Assembly: GCA_002483365.1 (NCBI GenBank)
Contig: DLHT01000009.1
Coordinates: forward strand, 140,844 to 204,843
Origin: Cellvibrio sp. UBA7661
GTDB taxonomy: Bacteria; Pseudomonadota; Gammaproteobacteria; Pseudomonadales; Cellvibrionaceae
DNA length: 64,000 bases
Direction: 5' to 3'
The notes beneath the pieces were generated by a model. It was given only the letters and a program-made list of their open reading frames with translations. It was not told the origin of the DNA and ran no database searches. How positions within the stretch are numbered: the first letter of the stretch is position 1; the number at the start of each line of letters is the position of its first letter. A program made the position numbers and the translations under genes. This document shows, one piece after another, positions 54,024 to 63,662 of this stretch.

Positions 54024-55016
54024 TTAACGGAGATGCTCTTTTATCCGCGCCAATGTCGATAAAGTTTGAATACGCAGGTCGCGGTCATACACGTCAATCG
54101 TAAACATAAATTCATCGACTGCGAGCTCATCGCGCAGTTGTTGCAAACCATCCAGAATTTCCAACTCATCACCCACTTGCGCCAGGGCCAAAAATTCTTG
54201 CACGCTATATTTTTCCCCAATCGACCAATCAAGTTGCTCAACCGGTTTAGGCGGGCACAACCACAAAGGTTCACCGCGAAATAACGCCGTAATACGCTGA
54301 AAACTTGTGGTCGCATTAAATGCAGCCTGTGCAGATGTCTCGCCCCACACCACCGGCAAGCCCAACATAAAATAGGGTTTATCCAAATAGGGCGATGGTT
54401 GGAACTCTGCGCGATAACGCTTAAGTGCAGCGCGCATATGTGCTGGCGCAAAATGCCCCGCGAATGAATAAGGCAAACCTAATTGTGCAGCCAAACCCGC
54501 GCTATAAAGGCTGGAACCTAAAATCCAAATGGGCACTTGTGTACCCTCACCCGGCACTGCGCGCAACCGCTGGTGTGGTTGGCTCGGTGCCAACAATTGC
54601 TGGATCACCTGCACTTCCTGCGCGAAATTTTCTGCCGCAGAATCATCGCGTTTTAATGCACGGCTAGTGACAGGGTCAGTGCCCGGAGCGCGCCCCAAAC
54701 CCAAATCAATCCGGTCACCATAAAGCGATGCAAGCGTGCCGAATTGTTCAGCCACTACCAGTGGTGAATGGTTGGGCAACATAATCCCGCCGGAACCCAC
54801 ACGCAGCTGCTGCGTTTTACCCGCAATATGCCCAATCAACACCGCTGTCGCCGAACTCGCGATCCCTTGCATATTATGGTGCTCTGCCAACCAAAACCGC
54901 TTAAACCCCAACACATCCGCCGCCTGCGCATAAGCCACCGAATGCACAAACGTATCGCAAGGCGTTTCATCAACCCGCACCGCCGCAAGTTCCAGCAAAG
55001 AAAATTCAACAGCCAT
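54024..55016 (-). CDS. LLM-class flavin-dependent oxidoreductase
   Basis: A 330-residue bacterial-luciferase-like enzyme starting AVEFSLLELAAVR. It shows FKRFWLAEHHNMQGIASSATAV, RVGSGGIMLPNHSPLVVAEQFG, RIDLGLGRAPGTDP and IWILGSSLYSAGLAAQLGLPYSFAGHFAP, typical of the single-component group that includes YhbW. Substrate unknown. The ATG at 55016 follows a GAGAGG site. Confidence 0.9.
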   Translation of the reverse strand: MAVEFSLLELAAVRVDETPCDTFVHSVAYAQAADVLGFKRFWLAEHHNMQGIASSATAVLIGHIAGKTQQLRVGSGGIMLPNHSPLVVAEQFGTLASLYGDRIDLGLGRAPGTDPVTSRALKRDDSAAENFAQEVQVIQQLLAPSQPHQRLRAVPGEGTQVPIWILGSSLYSAGLAAQLGLPYSFAGHFAPAHMRAALKRYRAEFQPSPYLDKPYFMLGLPVVWGETSAQAAFNATTSFQRITALFRGEPLWLCPPKPVEQLDWSIGEKYSVQEFLALAQVGDELEILDGLQQLRDELAVDEFMFTIDVYDRDLRIQTLSTLARIKEHLR

Positions 55017-55484
55017 AAACACCTCTCACAATATTCAATCGCCCTATTTACAATCGTCTTATTTTAAGGCCAATTCAAACATGTGGCTTTGACAAACCCG
55101 CGGCTTATTAATTCTTTACGGTTGTAATGGGCAGTAATTACATTGCAGCGGCATATTTTTTATTTAGCTCATTTATGCTTCAATCACTGAGTTGGCTTTG
55201 CGGGACATACGCACCCCCATCAATGCAATAACCCTAGGTTACTGGTGAGCTTGCGAAGCGCAACAGATAAGGTGTGTGATTGGAGGATGTTTTTTTAATA
55301 TTAAATACAACATTAAGAAAAAACGCTTTCATTCACTTCATGTAAATAGTAAAGCGTGAAGATATAAAAAACGACTTTCGCGAAAATGCTCCATCTGGTG
55401 TCAAAAACACCCTTGTCACTCGTAAGATGTTACATTGCCAACTTCCATTTTTGAGCATTATCCTTGCAATAGATTTGTATTCTA
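55017..55484. other. AT-rich intergenic region with dispersed 22-bp motif
   Basis: There is no supported gene in this 468-bp stretch. At 55247-55268 lies GAGCTTGCGAAGCGCAACAGAT, which recurs with two changes at 63394-63415. AT content rises strongly toward the orphan gene at 55485. Confidence 0.6.
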
Positions 55485-55943
55485 TTGAATGAGCAACATG
55501 TGGATCATATATTCAAGCTTTTGAGCATCAATAATTTCAGCATTGAGATCAAGATGGAAGTCATTAAATCAATCCAAAATATTTACTGTGAGATAAACAA
55601 TTATTCGGGCAACTTTGGTGACCCGATAGTTGAATTTGTAAATTTTAACCCATTGGATTATATGGATCGACATTTTCCTGCAGAGATTAGAATAGGAGCT
55701 GCTATTGGCTTAATAGTCAATTTTTGTAGCCATGCAGATAACACAACATTTTCAGATGCGCAGAAAGGCTCGTTTTCAGACGCTATTCTTTTGGTCATTA
55801 CCAAAAATTGGTATCAAGACTTGCCGGAAATAAATAGAGCATTGAAGGCCACCCAGAACACAGAAAAAGAACTTAAACACGAACTTAAAAATATCTACAA
55901 CCTGTATATTAAAGAATTAAACGGAGCGCATCATGTTAAATAA
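55485..55943 (+). CDS. AT-rich orphan protein of unknown function
   Basis: This 152-residue, acidic, mainly helical protein (MDRHFPAEIRIGAAIGLIVNF, then a C-terminal coiled region rich in Lys and Glu) matches no family I know. The start is a TTG at 55485, or possibly the GTG at 55500; no strong ribosome site. Base composition is much richer in A and T than in the neighbours, a sign of transfer. Its end overlaps a 54-residue membrane protein gene by 11 bases. Confidence 0.6.
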   Translation: MNEQHVDHIFKLLSINNFSIEIKMEVIKSIQNIYCEINNYSGNFGDPIVEFVNFNPLDYMDRHFPAEIRIGAAIGLIVNFCSHADNTTFSDAQKGSFSDAILLVITKNWYQDLPEINRALKATQNTEKELKHELKNIYNLYIKELNGAHHVK

Positions 55944-56097
55944 AAAAGGGTTGAAACTCAGCGGTTATTGTTTTATCGCAGCGGGCTGCTTGTTTTTCCT
56001 GGCGGCGGTATTTTCTGGACAAGTTGCTTTTTATGGTGTTGGGGCTGCATTGATTGCAACAGGGAGTGTTTACTTGGCGAAAGCCAAGCGTATTTAA
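55933..56097 (+). CDS. small hydrophobic membrane protein
   Basis: A 54-residue protein from ATG 55933: basic start (MLNKKGLKLSG), two short membrane helices (CFIAAGCLFFLAAVFSG and FYGVGAALIATGSVYLA) and a basic end. The ATG overlaps the end of the preceding orphan gene by 11 bases, a sign of coupled translation; the ribosome site is the GGAG in that gene's last codons. Together the pair looks like a small transferred cassette. Function unknown. Confidence 0.6.
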   Translation: MLNKKGLKLSGYCFIAAGCLFFLAAVFSGQVAFYGVGAALIATGSVYLAKAKRI

Positions 56098-56402
56098 TCT
56101 TTTTTTACTCAAACTGTATTTGTATTTCCTTTTATCTTTGATTTGCAAAGAAAAATAAAATTGTAGTTATATACACATATTTTTAACTATCGCTTCCATA
56201 GATATTGCTTATTAAGCATCCAAAATCAGCGTTTCCTTAAGAAAAATAGCAGGCAATTAATGCCCTGCGATTTATCTTTAAGGTTTATAATGCACTCCAG
56301 TTCAAAAATTCTTTTTTTATTCTGCACACCTCATTAATGCCATATAACTATGGCTCCTCGATTTAATCTGTATCTGAAAATATTCATTGGAGTGGTAACG
56401 GT
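56098..56402. other. AT-rich intergenic region
   Basis: A 305-bp AT-rich gap. Only the ribosome site of the next gene (GGAGTGGTAACGGT) is clear. No gene or strong hairpin is seen. Confidence 0.6.
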
Positions 56403-57627
56403 ATGAACAAGCGCAAATACCGAGCGTTGGTATTGATTTACGCGTTGGTCGGTGTTCTGTGGATTGTGGGTAGTGACTGGTTATTAGGTCATCTTATTGG
56501 CGATTTAACAACCTCATTTAATATCTCCATCGCGAAAGGTATTGGCTTTATTCTCATCATGTCGATACTGCTTTATGCTCTTTTGATGAAGCTCGATGCA
56601 ACAGAAAAAAAAGCAGTTGTTGCGGAAAATGTTGATCAGTTATTTCTCAATAAAATTCCAGTATTTTTTCAATCTATTTCACTCGTGACTTATGCCATAG
56701 AAGAACATGAACGGCATACACAATTCATATGGGTAAGCGATAACGTTGCGCGTATGTTGGGTTATCCAACCAATAAAGTCTTTGAGCCAAACTGGTGGCA
56801 TTCTTGTTTACATCCCCATGACAAATTACGCGCAATAGAAACTGTGCGACACATGATTAGCCATGGTGGTGGCGATCAGTATTACCGGTTTAAACATGCT
56901 GACGGCTCATACATTTATATTCACGATGAGCTACGCGCAGTTGAAAATACATCCCCGCCACGCTTTGTCGGCGCATGGCATGATGTTAGTGGCGAAGAAC
57001 ACGCGCAGCAACAAATTCTGGACTATTCAACCCGTTTGGAAAAAACCTTTTTAGGTACCATCTATTCCATCTCAAGCATGGTTGAAATGCGCGATCCTTA
57101 CACAGCGGGTCATGAATCGCGAGTGGGTGATATTGCCGCAAAAATTGCTGAAGAAATGGGATTGGATAACGACCGACGTGCAATACGGTTTACGAATTGC
57201 TGGTTTGGTACATGACATTGGTAAAATTAGTATTCCATCTGAATATTTAACCAAGCCAACGCGTTTATCGCGCGCGGAATACAGCATTCTTCAAACGCAC
57301 CCCAGTAATGGTTATAACATTTTAAAAAATGTTGATTTCCCGTGGCCAATTGCCGATGTCGCACACCAACATCATGAACGTGTTGACGGCACTGGTTATC
57401 CAAATGGATTAAAAGGTGATGAAATTGTATTGGAAGCCAGAATTATTGCCGTAGCCGATGTGATCGAATCCATGGCGACATCCAGACCTTACCGGCATGC
57501 ACTTGGACTTGATAAAGCACTGGCAGAAGTGGAGCAAAATGCGGGCACACTCTATGATAAAAACGTTGTTGCTGCAGCACTGACTCTTTTCCGCGACAAG
57601 GGATATCAACTCCCGTTAAAAGTGTAG
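56403..57627 (+). pseudogene. PAS / HD-GYP phosphodiesterase gene with a frameshift
   Basis: The 5' frame encodes two membrane helices (about 10-65), a PAS domain (about 90-215) and the start of an HD domain (VEMRDPYTAGHESRVGDIA), then stops at 57215 after reading out of frame from about 57177. The +1 frame carries the rest: GLRIAGLVHDIGKISIP with HDxGK, and HQHHERVDGTGYPNG, the HHExxDGxGYP signature. Removing one base near 57177 would give DRVQYGLRIAGLVHD, exactly the expected family sequence. HD-GYP enzymes break cyclic di-GMP. Either the gene is recently inactivated or the read has a one-base error; no slippery heptamer is visible. Confidence 0.85.
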
Positions 57628-57705
57628 CGATGCATTATCGGTTTCACTTCACTGGCAGAAAGCTTTAGGCTGGACACAGGTATTTCACCCGCGAGCCCAA
57701 GCAAT

Positions 57706-58605
57706 ATGCGCGATATCAAAACCGTCGATCTGAATTTATTAAAAGCCCTGGATGCCTTATTGGATGAGCGCAACGTAACGCGCGCGGCGGCGCGGTTGTC
57801 GCTCACCCAACCGGCAATGAGCGGCATGCTCACCCGCTTGCGGGAAAGTTTTAACGACCCGCTGTTTGTGCGCTCGCAGCGCGGCATAGTGCCCACCCAG
57901 CGCGCGCTGGATTTGGCACTGCCAGTTAAAAAAGTATTGGCCGAGATTACCACTCTGTTACAGCCGGCAGAATTTGATCCGCGCAGTGCGAGCCTCACAC
58001 TCACCATCGCCGCCACCGATTACGCGCTGCAGGCGATTGCCGTACCCTTTTTGGTGGAGCTAAAAAAACGCGCGCCGCAGATTCGCGTAGCGCTATTGCC
58101 CATCGAAAACCAACTGCTCCCACAGCAACTGGAGCGCGGCGAAATTGATCTGGCGCTGCTCACGCCGCCCAATTGCCCGGCGGAATTACACGCGCGCCGC
58201 CTGTACGATGAGGACTATGTGTGTGTGATGCGCAGCGATCACCCCAACGCCCAACAGCCGCTTAGCCTCGATGAATTTTGCACTCTGGAACACGCTTTAT
58301 TTTCCTACACTGGCGGCGGTTTTATCGGTGTGACCGACGAAGCACTAGCGCGTATTGGCCGCTCGCGGCAGGTGATGCTGTCGGTCAAATCCTTTCTGGT
58401 GATGGCGAGCATACTGCGCGCCAGCGACATGATTGCGGTAGTGCCCAAACGCTTGGTGGACAGCTTGGACGGGCTGGTCACCCAACCAACGCCTATCCCC
58501 GTGGAGGGTTTTACCAAAATCGCCGCCTGGCATGAGCGCACCCATCAAAACCCGGCTCACCGCTGGATTCGCGAGTTGCTGTTTGAGCTGTTTATCGCGC
58601 CCTAG
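57706..58605 (+). CDS. LysR-family regulator near OYE gene
   Basis: A 299-residue regulator of the NodD-like branch: DLNLLKALDALLDERNVTRAAARLSLTQPAMSGML at the start and an effector domain beginning ASLTLTIAATDY. It lies 119 bp upstream of an Old Yellow Enzyme gene on the same strand and may control it in response to electrophiles. The ribosome site is weak. Confidence 0.88.
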   Translation: MRDIKTVDLNLLKALDALLDERNVTRAAARLSLTQPAMSGMLTRLRESFNDPLFVRSQRGIVPTQRALDLALPVKKVLAEITTLLQPAEFDPRSASLTLTIAATDYALQAIAVPFLVELKKRAPQIRVALLPIENQLLPQQLERGEIDLALLTPPNCPAELHARRLYDEDYVCVMRSDHPNAQQPLSLDEFCTLEHALFSYTGGGFIGVTDEALARIGRSRQVMLSVKSFLVMASILRASDMIAVVPKRLVDSLDGLVTQPTPIPVEGFTKIAAWHERTHQNPAHRWIRELLFELFIAP

Positions 58606-58724
58606 CTGTCATAAGTGCAGCTTATAAACCAGATAACAAAAGCTGATTATTTTTATATCTCAGCAGGCCTTACTCTAGGCGCCAAACCCTGCACCTCAGG
58701 GTAATGATCCCGTCTGGAGGATAT

Positions 58725-59822
58725 ATGTCCGCTCTTTTTAGCCGTTTTAAACTCAAAGATGTTGAACTGCGCAACCGCATCGCCGTGCCGCCCATGTGCC
58801 AATACATGGCCACCGATGGTTTTAGCAACGACTGGCACCTGACCCACTACAGCAGCATTGCGCGCGGTGGTGCCGGTTTGGTGATAGTAGAGGCAACCGC
58901 CGTAGCGCCGGAAGGCCGCATCTCCCCCAACTGTTTGGGCCTGTGGAGCGACGAACACGCCATAGGCCTGGCACAAATTGCCAGTGCGATTAAAAAAGCC
59001 GGCGCCGTACCGGGCATTCAAATCGCCCACGCCGGGCGCAAAGCCAGCGCCAATCGCCCTTGGGAAGGTGACGACCATATTGCCGAAGGCGATGCACGCG
59101 GCTGGCAAACCATTTCCCCCTCCGCTATCGCCTTTGGTGATGGCTTGGAAAAAGTCCCGCAGGAAATGTCCATCGCCGATATCAAACGCGTGACCGCCGA
59201 TTTTGCCGCTGCCGCACAGCGCGCCCGCGCCGCTGGTTTTGAATGGCTGGAATTACATTTTGCCCACGGTTATTTGGCGCAGAGTTTTTTCTCCGCCCAC
59301 GCCAACCAACGCACCGATGAATACGGCGGCAGCTTGGAAAACCGCAGCCGGTTTTTATTGGAAACCTTCGCTGCCGTGCGCGCCGTCTGGCCGCAAAATT
59401 TACCGCTCACCGCCCGTTTTGGGGTGATTGAATACGATGGCCGCGATGAACAAACCCTCGCTGAATCCATCCAACTCACCCAACAATTGCGCAACAATGG
59501 TTTGGATATGTTGAGCGTCAGCATCGGCTTCTCCACACCTGATGCGAATATCCCCTGGGCACCGGCATTTCTCGCGCCCATCGCTGAACAAGTGCGCAAT
59601 CAGGCCGACATTCCTGTCGCATCCGCCTGGGGTTTTAGCACACCGCAATTAGCAGAGCAGGCCATCGCCAATCAACAATTGGACTTGGTAATGATTGGTC
59701 GCCCGCATTTGGCCAATCCACACTGGCCTTATTTTGCGGCGAAAGAACTGGGCGTAGAAAAATCTGCCTGGGTTTTACCTGCATCCTACGCACATTGGTT
59801 GGAGCGCTATCGCACGGAATAA
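58725..59822 (+). CDS. Old Yellow Enzyme family NADH:flavin oxidoreductase (YqjM/XenA type)
   Basis: A 365-residue FMN barrel that reduces activated C=C bonds. The thermophilic-like (YqjM) class is marked by the N-terminal Cys in AVPPMCQYMA, QIAHAGRKAS with its flavin-binding His, LHFAHGYLAQSFFSAHANQRTDEYGGS and a final arginine near HWLERYR. The ATG at 58725 has an ideal GGAGG; an earlier ATG at 58704 has none. Preferred cofactor and substrate unknown. Confidence 0.93.
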   Translation: MSALFSRFKLKDVELRNRIAVPPMCQYMATDGFSNDWHLTHYSSIARGGAGLVIVEATAVAPEGRISPNCLGLWSDEHAIGLAQIASAIKKAGAVPGIQIAHAGRKASANRPWEGDDHIAEGDARGWQTISPSAIAFGDGLEKVPQEMSIADIKRVTADFAAAAQRARAAGFEWLELHFAHGYLAQSFFSAHANQRTDEYGGSLENRSRFLLETFAAVRAVWPQNLPLTARFGVIEYDGRDEQTLAESIQLTQQLRNNGLDMLSVSIGFSTPDANIPWAPAFLAPIAEQVRNQADIPVASAWGFSTPQLAEQAIANQQLDLVMIGRPHLANPHWPYFAAKELGVEKSAWVLPASYAHWLERYRTE

Positions 59823-59845
59823 TTTTTTGTTGTTATTGAATGAAT

Positions 59846-59990
59846 CCCCACCTCCCTTTTACAAAGGGAGGTGCTGGTACAAAGGGAGGTGCTGGTACAA
59901 AGGGAGGTGCTGTTACAAAAAGAGGAGTTTGACTCTCTCTAACAAAGAAGAGCTTAGCTCCCCTCTTTGGAAAAGAGGGGCTGGGGGAGA
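59846..59990. repeat. intergenic repeat with 18-bp tandem units and two hairpins
   Basis: Left hairpin CCTCCCTTT-TAC-AAAGGGAGG (59851-59871). Units of ACAAAGGGAGGTGCTGGT begin at 59861, 59879 and 59897. Right hairpin CCCCTCTTT-GGA-AAAGAGGGG (59960-59980). It lies between two convergent genes and could work as a transcription end. Confidence 0.83.
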
Positions 59991-60019
59991 TTAAATTAAA
60001 AATGTTAAGCACCCGCTTA

Positions 60020-60841
60020 TTATTCAGACGTAAAGCCATTTAATTTTTGCATCAAGGTCGCGCGCGACAACTGCCCCACATGACCATCGACTAAGTTGCC
60101 CTGCTTGTCATAAATCAGCGTCAGCGGCAAACCGCGGTTGCCCGTAAATTGACTGAATTGACTTTGTGCATCCAACCAGACATGTTCAAACTGCAAATTA
60201 TTTTTTTCTAAATAATCACGCACCACCTCAGCCGATTCACCTTGATTCAGCAAAATAAATCGCCCCTGCGGAAAATCCTGTTGCGCTGCCGCTAATACCG
60301 GCATTTCGCGGTGACAGGGCGGGCACCAGGTCGCCCACAAATTTACCAGCGTAAATTCGCGCCGCGCATCGGTTTGTAAACTGACGGTTTGTGACGCGCG
60401 GGTTTCATTTTCCAAGGTTGTAAAAGTTAACACCGGCCAGAGTGATGGCGGGCGCAAATAAGTTTTTAACAACACATAACTGCCACCGGTTAATAGCGCG
60501 ACCGGCAAGAGTATTTGCAACAACCACTTGCGCTGCGCAGGGCGCCGATAAACCAGCCATGCGAAATACACAAACGCCGTTAGCAGCGCCGCGTAAATAT
60601 CCACACCACGATCACGAATATCCAACACGGCCCAGGCGTTATCGCGATAGACATCCAGGTGCAGCAGCACAAACACCACACGGCCCGCGACTACACTTGC
60701 CAGCACCAGTTTTAAAAAATCGTCGCTCACATCAAACGGCGCGCGCAGCAATTTGCCCAACAACGCTACAAGCACCCCTGCCGCCAATAACAACAGCGGC
60801 ACCACCGGCACACTGGCCCCGAATAATTGCACAGCTTCCAT
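60020..60841 (-). CDS. membrane-anchored TlpA-type thiol-disulfide protein
   Basis: A 273-residue protein. The first half has several membrane helices (to about 130, resembling the membrane part seen in prolipoprotein diacylglyceryl transferase relatives); the second half is a periplasmic thioredoxin fold with LVNLWATWCPPCHREMPVLA (active site WCPPC) and the cis-proline in NRGLPLTLIYDKQG. Likely a reductant or electron donor for cytochrome c maturation or other envelope thiols. It is divergent from the c-type PQQ dehydrogenase gene, whose heme attachment needs reduced cysteines. Confidence 0.87.
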   Translation of the reverse strand: MEAVQLFGASVPVVPLLLLAAGVLVALLGKLLRAPFDVSDDFLKLVLASVVAGRVVFVLLHLDVYRDNAWAVLDIRDRGVDIYAALLTAFVYFAWLVYRRPAQRKWLLQILLPVALLTGGSYVLLKTYLRPPSLWPVLTFTTLENETRASQTVSLQTDARREFTLVNLWATWCPPCHREMPVLAAAQQDFPQGRFILLNQGESAEVVRDYLEKNNLQFEHVWLDAQSQFSQFTGNRGLPLTLIYDKQGNLVDGHVGQLSRATLMQKLNGFTSE

Positions 60842-61032
60842 AATTTATTCCTGTGATTTGTTGCCGTTTTTTTCACCTGCGGAATACTGCCAGCCATAGG
60901 ATAAAAATGTATATTATGGCGACAAGTTAATCACACAAGGCATGCTAATTGTTCAAGCACAGTAGCTTTAGAGTGAGACTGGCCAAAGCATCCGGCCGTA
61001 ATCGCGTCATCACCTACGAACAAATCCCGTAG

Positions 61033-61059
61033 CCCGCAAGGAGTGCAACGGATTGCGGG
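61033..61059. repeat. short palindromic repeat in PQQ dehydrogenase leader
   Basis: CCCGCAA (61033-61039) and TTGCGGG (61053-61059) enclose a 13-base loop. The element lies 40 bp before the dehydrogenase start and has the look of a dispersed REP-type unit. It rules out the TTG at 61053 as a start. Confidence 0.6.
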
Positions 61060-61100
61060 GAATCTTTTATCACAATAATAAAACCAGTGTAGGTTTCACT

Positions 61101-63230
61101 ATGCGCATATCTCTTCTCTGTATTCGATACACCACTTTCGCATTAATCAGCAGCGCGCTGCTGTCCGCCTGCGGGCGTTCCGATACGGATTGGCCTTGGT
61201 ACCACGGCAACCCTCACGGTACGCATTATTCAATTCTCGATCAAATCAATAAAAATAATGTGCAGGATTTAAAAGTCGCCTGGACGTTTGATTCGGGTGA
61301 TGCCTTTGGTGAAGGTGGAAGCCAGTCGGATATGCAAAGTAATCCGCTGATTATTGATGGCCATTTTTATTTTGTTTCACCCAAAGGCCGCTTGTTTTGT
61401 TTGGATGCAGCAACCGGTGAGCAGCAGTGGGTTTTTGATCCGGCATTTGGCGAGGCAGTCAATACCAAGCAGCGTTTGCGCGGCGTTTCTTATTGGCAAG
61501 CAGGCGATGACCAACGCATTCTATTTACCTTTCGCGGTTTTTTAATGGCGGTAAATGCACAGACGGGTGAATTAATCAAAAGCTTTGGTCGCGATGGCAA
61601 AATTGATTTGCGCGAAGGTTTGGGGCGGGAACCGGATAGCGTCAACGTGGGCAATGTATCGCCGGGCGTGGTTTATAAAAATCTCATCGTCATGGGTTCT
61701 ACCGGCAATACGCCGGGGCATATTCGCGCTTACAATGTGCGCACCGGCGCACAACAGTGGATATTCCATACCATTCCCCACCCCGGCGAGTTTGGTTATG
61801 AAACCTGGCCGAAAGATGCATGGAAAACCGCAAAAGGCGCAAACGCTTGGTCTGGTTTAACACTCGATCCGGAAGCAGGAATTGTATTTGTACCACTCGC
61901 GTCTGCGGGCATGGGCGATAAAGATTTTTATGGTGGCGATCGCATTGGCGATAATCTTTTTGGAACATCGCTGGTGGCGCTCGATGCAAACACCGGCAAG
62001 CGCCTGTGGCATTTCCAATTGGTTAAACATGATTTGTGGGATAGAGACCCGCCAACACCACCGACGCTTATTACTGTTGAGCGCGATGGCAAAAAAATTC
62101 CCGCAGTTGCGCAAGTGACCAAGGCCGGTGTGATTTATATTTTGGATCGCACAACTGGCGAGTCCTTGTATCCACTCACGCAAGTGAACCCTCCTGCATC
62201 GGATATTCCCGGCGAAGTGTCTGCGCAATCGCAAATTATGCCCCTGCATCCCAAACCATTTGCTCGTCAGCATTTAACTGAAGATTTATTAACTAAGCGC
62301 ACACCTGAAGCACATGAAACCGCGAAAAAAATATTTTCCGGTTTGCGTTCACGCGGGCCGTTTGACCCGCCGTCACTACAGGGCACTATTTTATTTCCCG
62401 GTATGGATGGCGGTGCCGAATGGGGCGGCGCGGCCTATGACCCGGAAACCGGAATGCTCTACGTTAATGCCAATGAAATGGCGTGGATTTTAAAAGTCAA
62501 AGAGCGCCCACCGGTATTGGCGGGCAATAGTGGTGAAGCTATTTATTTAAATCATTGTGCTGTGTGCCACGGCATAGAGCGCAAAGGCAGCCCACCAGAA
62601 TTTCCGGCATTGGTCGGGGTGAGCGAGCGTTTGAGTGAAGCGCAATTGCAACATCAAATTATAAATGGCAACGGCAGAATGCCCGGTTTTGCCAAACAAC
62701 TTTCCAGCACCGATGTTGCTGCGGTAATCGGTTATTTAAAAGGTGACCCTGCACAAGCAGCAAAAAAAGACACACCTTATTATCCCTCTACCGATGGTGA
62801 TCCCTATGTATTCGGCGGATACACACGCTTTCTGGATCAAGAAGGCTACCCCGCCATCACACCACCCTGGGGCACACTCAGCGCCATCAACGTCAATTCC
62901 GGTGACTATGTGTGGGCACAACCTTTTGGCGAATATCCTGAATTAGCTGCGCAAGGTTTAACAAATACCGGCAGCGAAAATTATGGCGGCGCAGTTGTTA
63001 CCAAAGGCGGCTTGTTATTTATTGCCGCCACCGTTTACGACAATCAATTCCGCGCATTCGACAAACACAACGGCAAACTCCTCTGGCAAACCACCCTACC
63101 CGCCGCAGGCATAGCAACACCCGCAACCTATTCAGTAAACGGAAAACAATTTATTGCCATCGGCGCAGGCGGCGGAAAAAATCCAAAAGCAAAACCGGGA
63201 GGAAGTGTGGTGGTTTTCAGCTTGCCCTAA
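61101..63230 (+). CDS. PQQ-dependent dehydrogenase with internal cytochrome c domain (lipoprotein)
   Basis: A 709-residue exported quinoprotein. The signal peptide ends in a lipobox (ALLSACG). A beta-propeller with tryptophan-docking repeats follows (WPWYHGNPHGTHYSILDQI, FCLDAATGEQQWVFD, LVALDANTGKRLWHFQLVKHD, GLLFIAATVYDNQFRAFD). Between propeller blades at about residues 480-565 sits a c-type cytochrome with CAVCHG and a likely Met ligand in GRMPGF. Substrate is probably a sugar or polyol oxidised in the periplasm, with electrons leaving through the built-in heme. No PQQ synthesis genes are present in the window. The ATG at 61101 opens on the signal peptide. Confidence 0.9.
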   Translation: MRISLLCIRYTTFALISSALLSACGRSDTDWPWYHGNPHGTHYSILDQINKNNVQDLKVAWTFDSGDAFGEGGSQSDMQSNPLIIDGHFYFVSPKGRLFCLDAATGEQQWVFDPAFGEAVNTKQRLRGVSYWQAGDDQRILFTFRGFLMAVNAQTGELIKSFGRDGKIDLREGLGREPDSVNVGNVSPGVVYKNLIVMGSTGNTPGHIRAYNVRTGAQQWIFHTIPHPGEFGYETWPKDAWKTAKGANAWSGLTLDPEAGIVFVPLASAGMGDKDFYGGDRIGDNLFGTSLVALDANTGKRLWHFQLVKHDLWDRDPPTPPTLITVERDGKKIPAVAQVTKAGVIYILDRTTGESLYPLTQVNPPASDIPGEVSAQSQIMPLHPKPFARQHLTEDLLTKRTPEAHETAKKIFSGLRSRGPFDPPSLQGTILFPGMDGGAEWGGAAYDPETGMLYVNANEMAWILKVKERPPVLAGNSGEAIYLNHCAVCHGIERKGSPPEFPALVGVSERLSEAQLQHQIINGNGRMPGFAKQLSSTDVAAVIGYLKGDPAQAAKKDTPYYPSTDGDPYVFGGYTRFLDQEGYPAITPPWGTLSAINVNSGDYVWAQPFGEYPELAAQGLTNTGSENYGGAVVTKGGLLFIAATVYDNQFRAFDKHNGKLLWQTTLPAAGIATPATYSVNGKQFIAIGAGGGKNPKAKPGGSVVVFSLP

Positions 63231-63662
63231 AGCTCGCACACAAACTTAGTCACTACATTAACAATCAGATTTAACCCAAGCGCGGGAAGTAATGCCTTGT
63301 AATTCCCGCGCTCCACAAATATACCTATGATCATTAATCGGCCTATACTCCGCAGCAAGTCATACACGTAGGTTGGGGCGGGTCGCGCAGACTGAGCTTG
63401 CGAACCCCAACAGATTGAAGGACGGAAATGTGCCCAAAGCGGAAGTTGGTGCAGCGCAGCAGTAAGTTAACCTTCAGATCTATCTACTTTTTGATAATTA
63501 AATCCATAAAAATCTATTTGAGCGGTAAATGATTAAACGACTGAGACCCAGTAATGGCGCGCAATTGGATGGTGATATTAATTAACCTTTAAAACTTATG
63601 CCGAAAATTCCGGTGCGAATCACGAAAAATTTCCATCTAATAACATTGTTATGGAATAGCGA
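63231..63662. other. intergenic region with dispersed repeat
   Basis: No supported gene in 432 bp. At 63372-63410 a GTTGGGG...CCCCAAC dyad encloses GAGCTTGCGAA. Bases 63394-63415 match 20 of 22 positions of the motif at 55247-55268. The region becomes AT-rich toward the partial gene at its right edge. Confidence 0.6.

Noticed and set aside
59861..59914. Possible CRISPR or coding repeat
   Set aside because: The 18-bp units lack spacers, and their frame carries no ribosome site; it is a simple intergenic tandem repeat.
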